This document shows, in pieces, positions 1 through 10,800 of a stretch of 60,000 bases of DNA (the stretch's first letter is position 1; the number at the start of each line of letters is the position of its first letter). The translations under genes and the position numbers were made by a program. The stretch spans positions 24,368,001 through 24,428,000 of the forward strand of contig OU612068.1 in NCBI GenBank assembly GCA_914767715.1. Reading direction: 5' to 3'. This DNA is from Membranipora membranacea (Eukaryota; Bryozoa; Gymnolaemata; Cheilostomatida; Membraniporidae). The notes beneath the pieces are model-generated. The model saw nothing but the letters and a program-made list of their open reading frames with translations. It ran no database searches and was not told where the DNA came from.

Positions 1-3000
1 CTCCTGTAATATAAAATATGAAGTAAGCATGCAGATAGGACAGACATGGTATAAATGTATAGATCAACTTTGATCCAATTTGCCCGCAGTCCATTCATTC
101 CCATTTTACTGGTGAGCTGGCGGCGGCACAAACCCTAAATGCAGGCAAATTGGATCATGCTTGATCTAGTGTGAATGGTTGAGCTTAACAAGCGCTGGAG
201 AGAAAGGAAAACGACTGAATAGTCATTTGTCAGTCTACCCAATATTCTTGAATAATTCCACTAGTTGAGTTGATAAAAAAGCTGACAGTGCTAAACATGT
301 CAATAGTAGCATATAAGGAAGTTTTCCAGGCACGGCACCATAGTCACTGTGGTGGTTTACACAAAGCCTCAATCAGCATAATAGTTGGGCTGCATAACCA
401 CAAAGTCCTTAATTTGTACTTCTCAATGCGATTGACCATCTGTCCCACCTAATGATTGGCCGTTTACTGGTATTTTCTAGGACATCCTTGAATCCTTACA
501 TCACTTATATCTGAGGGATGTCAATTCTGAGTAATCAGGGTAACGCGTAAATAAAGAGTCACAATGTTTTATGAGGGTGTAGCATTTCCCGGGCCAGGCC
601 AGGCCACACATATAGGAACCTAAAGAATGTGAACTCGGCTAGTAATTATCGGACACTGAATTAGATTCTTCTCTTAGAATGGAAATAGTATCATAGCGTT
701 ATACGGTTAGGACACTAAACACAGGGACCCATCTGACTGTTATCTGATTGGCTGTCCCTAGTAGCATGAATAATTAGCCTGAAAAATTGCCTTGTTTACC
801 AAATTGCAAACAATGATTATACCCCATACAGTGTAGATGATTAGGGCATTTCTAGATTGCTACTAGGGACTGGCTATTTTTGCAAGCCCTTTGTTTTGCA
901 AAAGAAAGCTAATGATGCTATTCCAGATATGGAATTCAATGTTATCGGATTAGAATGCACTCTACACATTATAACGGGTGTAGTATCTATTTTTTTTCAT
1001 GTTATAAAACTTGTAAACCTATAACAGAATGAATTATACCCTGTGACGAATTATTCCAGTAAATACAGTACATCAAGTACTTGAGATTGACAGGCTTTAT
1101 GATAGTGTAGGTTATAATAGGTCTGATAAAATATGATGTAAATGATAGCATTTACTAGGCTGCCAATTTATTTGCCGAAATATCATGCATGCTCCCAAAA
1201 TATAAGCACGATTTAGATGACAGATTGATAAAACATCGAGTATTGTTCTGGTTTTTTCATCAGTATTAGTGATGAATGATGTAGTTCCTTATGTATTTCC
1301 CATACTTTGGTAACACATATTTAGTCCTACTTCTTGTTTATGCTGAATTCTGCTTACATGTTTGGGCGTTTTGAATTTCATGGACTTAAAAATGATTCAC
1401 CAAACTGCCAAGGTCTTTCTTCACATCGATGATTCATTAAATGCTCCTGTCTACATGAAAAGGCTTTGTAACTGACTAACTGATCTTTATTGTTACGCTA
1501 TTAGTAAGTCATAAACGGGAGCAAATAATTATTCAAACCCCAATACTGTTTTGATAAGTTGTAAGCCCATATGTACGATAACTGTTTTTTGATAAGCTGA
1601 CGCCTTTCACAGATGCATTAAGCAGGACTAGATTGTCTGAGCACAGACACAAAAATAATAGTAGTGACCTGTTACTGACTGCTTAACTTGAGTAACACTG
1701 AATGAGTTGTCACTCCTGTAACAACATTAAATTCATGAATGAGCTTGTGAGGCCTTGTTATGTGTGCCACCGGTCCACTAATATGGGTCAGTGATATTGA
1801 ATGGGTCTTCTGAGTACTTGTGTGTATGAGTGATGTGAAGGGCACTGGGAAGTAAAGAGAGAAACTCCTTTTTTTAGTAATACTGCTCAATTTGTACTGG
1901 TTGGATGATCGAAGGAATTGATTAAAATAGTTCTCACTAAAATGACTAGCCAATTTATTGCTCAATTGAGCATGTGGGACAGAGTGATTTGATAACCTGT
2001 GCCACTCAGTTCACACCAATATTCAATTATAAATCCTAGTTTTTTGAGCACAAACCAATAGAGGATTGCAGCTTTTTTTTATCATAAATGAGATGAATGT
2101 CAATACCTGGCTAGTTTATACATGTACCTTTGTGGACCAATATCTATTCTATTCAGTAATAAGTATTGGACCAATCGATACCCCGCATAATAATTATGGC
2201 CAAGCAAACAATTTTATGCATTCTTATCAGCTTCAAGATTGTGCTGGGCAAGGATGAGTCACAGTGGAGTAGACCAGCCATGGGAATGAAGAATTAAGCT
2301 TCAAACACTAACATTTACAAGAATTTGACAATACATGTTCTTGCTCAACACGGTCTAGTCTGCGCCAACGTTCAGCGGAATGACATCTATCACTCTCTGG
2401 TCATGTAGGGTCCAGGACTAATAAAGAGGCGGCGTGTTGACCTCATCAATATTTCCACATTTTGAGAAGGCAGTTTTGTGAGCTAGGCAACACAGACCAT
2501 GCCAAGGTAGTTTCTCACATGCAGTGCCGAAAAAGATACACTCATATTCACAACTGGAAGAAAGCCAGACGCCACAATGTATATATTTATTGTTGTATTC
2601 ACTAATGAAAATGCTGACTCAATGAAATTTTGTTTATCTTGTAGAATTACCTTGACTTGTGTCAATATACATTGATGCCTCATTGATGCTTCAGTGGTAT
2701 TTACATGCTGAGCCATTGTATTCACTCTAAATTGACTCTGAGCCCTAATACAACTTTCATAAGTCAGTACAACTCTCCTACACTCACCAATCAAGCCTGC
2801 CTACATTGATTTGAGATGATTATTCAGTGCGATTGACCTTACGCAGAGACATTCAGAAAAGGGAAACTTGATCTATGCATTGAATCATATTAGTTTAAAC
2901 AATGATAGTTTTTGTTGTGAGATAAAACACGAGTCTAAACAATACTTAGAGCAGGTGAGATTACACCACCGCCCCTGTGGGCTTAAGCCACCTCAGTGTT

Positions 3001-3608
3001 GGCAAAGTCTAATTACTGACTAATTCTCAGCTGTGAAAACGTCATAGCCAGTTTAGGCAACAAAGTGCTCATACAGGTTTCAATTTAATTTTATGACGGC
3101 GTTTTGACATGCAAATTTCAACTTCAAACCAAATTCTGACCTTTTACATTTAGAATACAAGCTCTGATAGCCACTTATAAATCTAATAGTCATTAATTAT
3201 TTCTAATTCAACCAAAATATAGACTAGCAAAAGAATGGTAATAACCCTACAAGTGAAAACAGAACTGGCACGCATACATCGGCGATAAGCCGTTATAACT
3301 ACCAGTAATACCGGTACCTGAGTATAAGTTTCGACCCTTTACAACAAACACGCACCGCCTACACTGTAGTCTGCTCTACAAAGTCACTCAATATAATGAA
3401 AGAGATCTATGAGAACATGGTAGTTCATCAATGTCTTTAGCTAATGCTTGAACAACAATCCCCTGCTGTCTTCATATGTTTCGTAATGGTCTTTTGCAGT
3501 GCTAACTACCCTAGATTTAGTACCATTTTCTTTCCTAAACAAACACCTCAAATAACTGTGATACTGGGTACCAACCATGCGATTGATCTGTGGTTCCTCT
3601 GAAAGCAC
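1..3608. other. Left flank, probably DIP2 intron; no confident exon
   Basis: AT-rich DNA with no exon I can support. By position it should be intron 2 of the minus-strand DIP2 gene, whose exon 2 ends at 3609. I looked for a third DIP2 exon (an Ala-Arg-Tyr-Ile-Pro-type continuation behind an AG acceptor) and did not find a convincing one. A palindromic MITE at 60-168 is listed separately. The short ORFs at 1672-1965 and 2483-2794 resemble nothing I know. Confidence 0.5.
60..168. mobile_element. Palindromic MITE, family 1, copy 1
   Basis: The left end (TAGATCAACTTTGATCCAAT from 60) is a near-perfect reverse complement of the right end (ATTGGATCATGCTTGATCTA ending at 168). The inner TIR motif is CCAATTTGCC/GGCAAATTGG. 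The core holds ACTGGTGAGC, shared with copy 2 (26084-26211). Relative to copy 3 (38711-38816) the orientation is opposite. There is no coding capacity, so it is presumably non-autonomous. I see no clear target-site duplication here. Confidence 0.75.
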
Positions 3609-4084
3609 CAAGAAGACGGATTTTCTTCTTTTCATATCCTTTCTGAGTAATGTCTCCTGTTAACAGCCATAAAAATAAAGTGAACAAGCAATGGCCCATA
3701 TACAAGTTCCCAGAAAGTGAAAAGGTAAAATTTTAATTAATAGTGGGTCATTATAGGTTTTGACTTCCGGACATAAGGATGATTAGTGTGGGCAGGGTCA
3801 GTTGCTAACCTGGTAATTCAATGTGACTAATAGTTTACCATAATTATTTCAGTGACTTTAACATTGTAATGAATATGCATGAATAGTACAACTTAATTAT
3901 ATTGAGACTAAAAGATCTATGTTAAACAGAGAAAAGAAACCATAAAAGTGAATTTTAATGAGTGGTGAGTATGGTGAGAGAATCTAATCAGGTAGCAATA
4001 GACGGACAACCAACCTTCAGAAAGTTCTAAATCCAACTCAGCGAGTTTTTGCTGAATATCAGGGGGTAAATTAGGGTCAGCCAT
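3609..4084 (-). CDS. DIP2: DIP2 (disco-interacting protein 2), N-terminal exons only
   Basis: Coding exons at 4084-4015 and 3656-3609, read on the minus strand. Exon 1 begins MADPNLPPDIQQKLAELDLE and exon 2 gives GDITQKGYEKK plus KIRLL. This is the hallmark N-terminus (DMAP1-binding region) of DIP2 proteins, whose adenylate-forming domains would lie off-window. Phases agree: exon 1 ends with one base, and exon 2 supplies GA to make the Gly of ELSEGDITQKGYEKK. The exon 2 donor (G|GTGCTT) is weak but gives the phase expected for the conserved Leu-Leu-Ala junction. An acceptor (TATATTACAG) lies just upstream of the start exon, so an upstream 5'UTR exon must exist. DIP2 proteins are cytoplasmic or membrane-associated factors linked to lipid metabolism and axon patterning. 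Only about 40 of roughly 1500 residues are visible. Confidence 0.85.
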
Positions 4085-4125
4085 AGTTATGCAGTCATTG
4101 GCTTAATATCCGAATGTTCAGAGCT
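4085..4125 (-). promoter_or_regulatory. 5'UTR part and splice acceptor of the DIP2 start exon
   Basis: Read on the minus strand, a pyrimidine-rich acceptor ending in ACAG (AG at 4125-4124) precedes 39 nt of leader (4123-4085) and the DIP2 ATG at 4084. A stop codon TAA (4090-4088) sits two bases before the ATG. An upstream non-coding or uORF-bearing exon is therefore required. Confidence 0.6.
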
Positions 4126-6032
4126 GTAATATAAGACCCGATGTATTCTTGTTAAAAACAACAATCAAAATACATAGCACAGACTTTAATCAGGAAGCTG
4201 ATCACAACTAATGATAATGGGTGACAACAATTAATATAGACCCAAACCAGTACCTTGTTGTTAATCCCTGTACTGTGCTGGAATAGCTAGTAGTAGCATT
4301 TATCTATCAACCACTTTCCACACCCAGGGGACAAATTGGTGGGGAAAGTGTTTGATAATGAAATGCTACTACAAGCTTTCCTAGCACAGTCGAACTCCAC
4401 GAGACATGAGGTAATCTGTTAGTGTATATGATTGTTAAATCTAGGTCAAAATAACCCACAGACAGCAAAAGAGATACAGATTACAAAACACAATGTGACG
4501 GGAATAAGTCCATACTGATAAGTTTATCATTTTTGCGGGGTTATCATTGGGATCCGACAATTGTGATCATCTGACAATTCAGCAATCGACTTGATCGTCG
4601 TTTTAGTACCCTTGACTTATAGTTATAGTGAACATATGTTGATGGACAGCCTAAGCAAGGCATGAAAAACGAGCAGACAAACATGTTTCATACCATCATA
4701 TTGTGTAACAGGAAACATAGTTCTCTCATGAGAATGATTAAAATAAAGGGCGACCATATATAACACTCGAATAACTATCAAGTCCAGCTAGTACTATAAT
4801 CATATGACATGACAGATTCCTTCCAATATGAAGAAGCAAGACTTTGCGGTTAAAGCCTACAGTGATCAATTAGGCAGCTTCACCTCAGACTGACGGGGGG
4901 GGGGGGGGGGTTCTCCCTTATACTTTATACTAAGGAGTGATCATAAGATAGCTTTTACTGTATGATTACGGCAAATGACTCTAAGACTTTCATATAAATT
5001 TAAAAGCTGTGTGTCATGAGAGCTTACACAATGCTTCACTCAGTTGCATTAGTGCCCTACTTTTTGCCTGAAACTTCATGAATGGACTATTTCTTTCAAC
5101 TACTACTGTGACCGTACAAGAACGTCTGCAACTTGTTATATATTGACATGAACACTCAATGGGAAAGCATGAAAAATACACAAATAGCACCAAAATATAG
5201 TTGTCCCTAGGGACAGTTGAAGTGTGCCAAGTATAGTATGGTGCGGGACACAGATTGACATGTCAATGCAGCTTAAAGTTGTCGCAGCAAGATAAGACCA
5301 TAAGAGATTGGTTCATCTCATAGTATAGATGGGCAGCAAGGGACGGGCCAGTTTTCCCATAATACACCTAACCTAGTACTGTGTAGTCCTAGTCCAATGT
5401 CAGTCTTGTCTACTTTTGGAATGTACTGCAAGTGCAGTATATTAGAGATGTAGTAAAATGCTTGCAATACCAAAGGGCTCAGGACCCAACCTTCCAGACC
5501 CTAACAGCTCACAGTCACACCTCAATCTCCAAAATTACCAACTATTTTTATGACATACTCATAAATAATTGCTGTCTCCTGCTGTGTATCCAACCAACAA
5601 CAACTCACTTCATTTATTTAGTTGTGACTAGTAGTCTAGCCACTAACTAAGCAAGAGCCAAATGAAATAAACACATTCTTCTTCCCTTGGATTGTTACCA
5701 ATACAAGACTCATTATATATAATAGAAAAGAATAGTGCTTACCTGTACTACTAGCTAGCAGTTGTAAGATTTTCTTCTTGCTGGTTACTTACAATCAAGC
5801 TGGGACCTGCTTACCCAGTCAGTCAAATCTCCAATAAGAGAAGCACAATTTTTGCTTCCCAAGAACCACCAATGAAATCATCTCTTGCAATTATGTATGT
5901 CAGCTTTTCAAGTTATATATTTTCTAGGTTTTACTGTTTCCGCTTCCGGTAGTTTTGACAGACTTTAATTTTTTCATCATCATCACATTCTCAAACACTA
6001 GATACAACACTGTTCTAGGTTTGGTTGGACAG
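4126..6032. other. Intergenic or DIP2 5' intron sequence
   Basis: No protein-coding exon recognised. It holds a palindromic element (4272-4390) and a run of 16 G (4895-4910). If the inverted-repeat arm at 6.0-6.3 kb is the DIP2 5' exon, this stretch is its first intron; otherwise it is intergenic. Confidence 0.5.
4272..4390. mobile_element. Palindromic foldback MITE
   Basis: About 48-bp arms starting ACTGTGCT and ending AGCACAGT pair at roughly 40 of 48 positions, with conserved GTAGTAGCATTT and CACTTTCC blocks, around a short loop near 4320-4342. No coding capacity. The shape is that of a non-autonomous foldback transposon. Confidence 0.7.
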
Positions 6033-6042
6033 TTAAAGGTCC

Positions 6043-6198
6043 CTAAGCAGGGTTCACCATACGAGACGAATTAGCAACACCATGTCGTGCGCGAGAGTCT
6101 TCTACATACCTGGTCAAACTTTCATTGCATTTGAACAAATAGGGCCCCCTTGGCAGCTTCTCAAATACATCAATGTCTATCAGCCGCCTCAAAAACAT
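6043..6198 (-). CDS. Small ORF in left arm (51 aa), possible 5' exon of DIP2
   Basis: ATG at 6198 on the minus strand, 56 nt from a TATA box at 6254-6245. The unspliced ORF is 51 aa, beginning MFLRRLIDIDVFEKLPRGPY. A consensus donor (CCAG|GTATGT) follows codon 29. Splicing to the DIP2 acceptor at 4124 would keep the frame open for 12 further codons and end at TAA, 2 nt before the DIP2 ATG. Against the right-arm copy, 5 of the first 30 residues differ and I see only one synonymous change in that stretch, so purifying selection is not evident. No family recognised. It could be a real micro-ORF, a uORF, or chance within a repeat. Confidence 0.4.
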   Translation of the reverse strand: MFLRRLIDIDVFEKLPRGPYLFKCNESLTRYVEDSRARHGVANSSRMVNPA

Positions 6199-6244
6199 GC
6201 CTCAGTTGATGAAGGCTTTTGATGATGCGTGTTGTTTCCTCATG

Positions 6245-6278
6245 ATTATATATACCATTCATACTGAGTTCCTATTGG
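6245..6278 (-). promoter_or_regulatory. CCAAT and TATA boxes, left arm
   Basis: On the minus strand, CCAAT lies at 6278-6274 (within TAGCCAATAGG) and TATATATAAT at 6254-6245, about 20 bp apart. The spacing is typical of a polymerase II core promoter firing toward DIP2. The right arm mirrors the arrangement. Confidence 0.5.
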
Positions 6279-6516
6279 CTAATAACTAAGCATAAGTCAT
6301 GTGACCTTATGGCTTATCAACTCACATTAAAAACTGAATTTTGCACTAAACAGTGGTATGGTTTTTTTTTTATGTATCAGTCGATTTAATCCATTTTTGT
6401 CTGTATTCTCATTTCAAACTCACCAACACATTCTGGATAATGAAATAGTCAAATTACATCTGATTTTAACCAGGCATTATACCCCAAAGGTCACATGACT
6501 TATGCTTAGTTATTAG

Positions 6517-6550
6517 CCAATAGGCACTCAGTATGAATGGTATATATAAA
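6517..6550 (+). promoter_or_regulatory. CCAAT and TATA boxes, right arm
   Basis: CCAAT at 6517-6521 and TATATATAAA at 6541-6550, with the ORF start at 6597. The predicted start site near 6570 would give a short leader. The direction is toward SLC41. Confidence 0.5.
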
Positions 6551-6596
6551 CATGTGGAAACAACACGCATCATCAAAAGCCTTCATCAACTGAGGC

Positions 6597-6749
6597 ATGT
6601 TTTTGAGGCGGCTGATAGACATGGGTGTATTTGAGAAGCTGCCAAGGGGCCCCTATTTGTTCAAATACAATGAAAATTTGAACAGGTATGTAAAAGACTC
6701 TCGCGCACGACATGGTGTTGCTGATTTGTCTTGTATGGAACCCTGCTAG
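6597..6749 (+). CDS. Small ORF in right arm (50 aa), possible 5' exon of SLC41
   Basis: ATG at 6597; the unspliced ORF is 50 aa, beginning MFLRRLIDMGVFEKLPRGPY. A donor AACAG|GTATGT follows position 6685, leaving phase 2. Joined to the acceptor at 7745, the frame runs 18 more codons after the junction codon to TAA at 7801-7803, which overlaps the SLC41 ATG (7803-7805) as TAATG. No homologue recognised. It is either a uORF exon of SLC41, an independent microprotein, or repeat sequence. Confidence 0.4.
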   Translation: MFLRRLIDMGVFEKLPRGPYLFKYNENLNRYVKDSRARHGVADLSCMEPC

Positions 6750-6760
6750 GAGATCTTTAA

Positions 6761-7745
6761 GCTGTTCTCACACTCAGGCAAGGTGAGCTTGACTTTGCCA
6801 GGACTTCATTCAGTTGAATTATTTAGATATATGTTGTCTTGAGCAACAATCTTCTCTCCTTATTTATTATTATTGTAAATAATAATAAATAATTGATATC
6901 TTAAGTCAATCTCTCTGTATTCTCATTCTGCCTAAATTAAAAGCTCAACAGTTTCATCCCATCCCTAATCAACCAAACCTGTTGGTTAATAAACCACTAA
7001 TACTACCCAAAACTGAAATCAACTCTGGATCAAATCTGAAGCATTTTCATTAATTGATTGTAGCCAGCCTGTGTTGGCAACAAAATATACATTTTGATTG
7101 AGGATATGTGTTGATGCTCATGGAACTTATCGAGGTACTCTTATTTAGTAACATGTGAGTATTGTGAATTACTTGTATAATTTAGATCGAAAAAGTTGTG
7201 AGATAGCAGCTCAATTTCTTACCATCACCCAACTTGCTAAGTAGGTCTCTGTCTTAGATGTGGAAAGGATTATCCCATCTGCAGTACAGGACATGTGCCT
7301 TGAGCTTAATGTCTGTCGGAAATTTGGCTCTTCCTTATGTTGCACAGCCACTGGGAACGCGGGTGGGACATAGTTGAAATTTAATATCTTGAGTCTGCTC
7401 TGTTATCCTTCTCAACTTTTCTGTCTATTCTTTATGAAACTTCACACTTCACACAAATTTAAATCAAATAGTCATAAGTTGAAACAATATTATTGGCTCT
7501 TCTGTTTAGACACTGATAAGTGGTATTCATGTGATTCAAAAATTTCTCCGAATCGTATAACTTCAGCAGTTAGGGAAGAAGGAGGTACTCTTGCCCAGAG
7601 GCGTATCCTGGTCTATGAAATAGAAATTAGCAGTTTGATCTACATTGAAGTAGAGGCAATGCAGCTGCACACTCAGATAAAGTCAAATTTTTAAATTACG
7701 CAGCATATTTGGAACTATTTTTATTCCTATGCATTTCATCCTCAG
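6761..7745. other. Putative first intron or upstream region of SLC41
   Basis: AT-rich, with no recognised exon. It contains a perfect simple hairpin of TTATTTATTATTATT and its complement around 6861-6893. It ends in an acceptor (TTTCATCCTCAG, AG at 7744-7745), which implies a 5'UTR exon somewhere upstream. Confidence 0.5.
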
Positions 7746-7802
7746 AAATTCCAGCCACATGACGTCGACGAACAAACTGAGCTTTGTTTCTTTGGGGAGA
7801 TA

Positions 7803-10800
7803 ATGACCGTCTCCAGAAGAAGGATAAATATGGTTCCTAACATTCCAAAACCAGGCGACTCTCAGTAAGTTAATATAATTTGTATTTATACATTGACTAT
7901 CTGGCTGATAATCAAGAGGGTTACTCACTGATAGGCATGAATATAAATTTTGCAAAGCCTATATTGCCTTTTGCATGCTGGTGATACTTGAGTGTCCATC
8001 AAGGATATAATTTGGCTGCAGACACTGCGAGTAACTGGATATATCTTGAAATTTTTCTACTCTATAAAATAAGATGCCACTTGGTCACTAGGGCAGTCTA
8101 GACAACGACAATTTTTTCCTTTTATCAGTAGCAGTGATGAGGATGGGAGGATCGCAGAGACAAGCTTATCAGCTCCACTTATAGCTTCGGAGTCTGAAAT
8201 AACATTCACTGCCACAGAGAGCCATCCAGATATCACTACTAATACTCTCAAAGATGAGTCCTCTCTAAGAATAGCCATACAGGTAACTATCTAAAATAGA
8301 ACAGAATTTTTACATGATGATAAATATGTAGGTTTACACTGCCAAGCATGATTACGGAGCGCTGCTGCTATTGGTAGGATCTTCTAATAACTTTTGAGAG
8401 TCGAACCGTACTATAATTTGAACATTTTTAATGTAATTTGAAACTGGCTTGCAGGTTCAGAATCTGGCTTAGGATTGCTGTTCCTTTATGTAGAAAAGAA
8501 GCTATGTTGCATTTATTATACCATGACCAATAAGTGTTTGAAATATCGCTTTGGCATCAAGGATGTCATATAATTGCATTTGGCAATCAAAATCAGTCAA
8601 TCATTGTCATTGTAAACCACACATTATACCAGCATGTTAGGCACTACACGATAGTAACAAGCAATACTGATATATATCAGCTAAGAGATTTAAATCTGTA
8701 TTACATGCTGGTACCGCTCATCATCAAATCATTGCACTACATAATATCTTTAGTTTGAATGGGTATCCTTTCACCATGTTCTTGATTTTGACAGGTGTTT
8801 TTCCCTTTTATTGTGGCTGGATTTGGCACTGTTGGGGCTGGAATGGTCCTTGATATAGTCCAGGTAAACACTCCGCACATATTTTTTATGTGTCATAGAG
8901 TAAATGCTGCTTATGGGATGAGATTGATCTAGTATCTTTTTGTTAGGATGACAATGGAAGTTTTTGTTAGTGGAGATTAGCTTAGATTAGATGACAGATT
9001 GTTTAGCTCTATTATATAGAGATTACAATTTCCTGGAAGTCAATGATGATACAATATGCAATATAATCATTAGTAGATGTATAAGCTCTTATCAAAGAGA
9101 GATCAGATATTTCCTGGAAGTCAATGATGTTACAATAAGCAATACAATTATTAATGTATGAATATAAGACATACCCTTACGATATTTAGTTTATGAGGTC
9201 ATTTCCTGGCCACAGGTGTTTTTGAGCACCAGTCCTGTATTAGCCGTCTCATTTTGCCGTTACATTATAATCTCGAAACAAGCTGGTACTATATTAATTT
9301 TTAGGGAAATGTATAGAATACTCATGTTAACATATGTTTTATTTCTAACACGGTACATTACAAAGTCTTGTGACAGTTTACTCAGGAAGAATGGTTTACA
9401 TAAGTAGTCTTTTCAACTTTTTGTACCCTTATTGCCTGTCATCCCTACTTGGTGATGCAATTGTGATATTCTTATCTGCAGACAAAGTCTTATTTGTTTT
9501 AGCACTGGCCAGTATTTACCAAAGTATCGGAGATTTTCATTTTGGTACCGGCACTCCTCGGACTCAAGGGTAACTTGGAGATGACCTTGGCATCTAGACT
9601 GTCCACCCAGGTACAAATTATCTTCTTTTAGTCGTTGATAAATTGATTTGATACTCGTGGGCTTACCTTTAAATTCCAAGGCAGTAAGAAAACAATTGAG
9701 CTTGGCTATCTCATCTGTCATCATCTGTTATATCCTAGCTGTTATGTACTGTGCTCAGAGCAATACTCTTGTGTAGGGTGATGATAACTGGGTTACCTTC
9801 CTATAGAGTGTTCCAGTCATATCCTGTCAAATATTGTACATCCTGTCCAGTGAGTGATGATAGCTCTAGTCTGTTCCTGATTCAGATTATGCTAGTCGGT
9901 GGCAAAAATCTGTGCATAGTTTGTTTTAACAATATTTTGATTAATTTTTGACAACTTTTATCAATTTATCAATTATTTTGTCAAACACAATGGTTATGGA
10001 ATAAAAGGTCATCAGTAATGCATCGCATGCCAATGTTGGCTGAAAATGTTACATTTCTATACCGTCGTGCAAATTCTTTTGTAAACAAAATTTCCATGTA
10101 GTGACATTACGAAATACCCTATGAGGAATATTACACCTTGAATCTGGTAATGCTGCTTTTTCTCAACATGCTATAATTTCTACAGGCAAATCTGGGCATA
10201 CTGAAGACACGTAAGGATACTCTACGTATGATATGGGGCAACCTGGTGCTAGTGCAGGCCCAGGCACTTGTGGTCGGTTTTCTGGCAGCCATTTTCGCTA
10301 TGGTAATGGGCTGGATTCCTCTTGGAAAATGGAACGTACAGCACGGACTGATTCTATGTTCCAGTAGTATGCTTACAGCATCGTTGGCCAGTCTTGTACT
10401 AGGTATGTAATATCAGATATAAGGATCACTTGGCAGGAAGGCTACTAAGGTCATAGTCATAGTACTTGAACATGTCTACACTAACAGCGCAGAACAGTGT
10501 TGAATCAAAAGTAATGATGAGGGTTGCACGTCTTTTCAAATAAGAGGTGCATGTTGTTGAACATGCGGGTAGACCCTTTTGATCTAATGGATAGCAACAC
10601 AGACCAGATAGAGACCAAATGCTTAGTGCCTGTCCTTACAACTTTCAACCTGCCTAGAAGTGGAGTTATGAAGTCATGCCTTGTCTTTCCTCATCTTTCA
10701 GGTCTACTGATGATAGGCGTGGTTCTATTATCTAAGAGGCTAGGCATTAACCCTGATAATGTGGCCACACCAGTAGCTGCTAGTCTCGGTGACCTCACAA

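Larger units (their letters stand above)
6033..6760. repeat. Large inverted repeat with divergent promoter/5'-exon arms
   Basis: Left arm 6033-6308 and right arm 6487-6760 are long, highly similar inverted copies separated by a 178-bp unique spacer. Reading outward from the centre, each arm contains GTCACATGACTTATG, a CCAAT box (TTAGCCAATAG), a TATA box (TATATATAAAC or TATATATAATC), an ATG-led ORF 56 nt beyond the TATA start, a splice-donor match (AG|GTATGT) and about 70 further homologous bases. The left arm points to DIP2 on the minus strand, the right arm to SLC41 on the plus strand. It may be a duplicated bidirectional promoter with 5' exons, or a foldback transposon. Confidence 0.85.

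Noticed and set aside
2483-2820. A DIP2 or other exon on the minus strand (AG acceptor at 2800, donor GTAATT near 2650)
   Set aside because: The peptide has no likeness to DIP2 or any family I know, and splice signals of this quality occur by chance.
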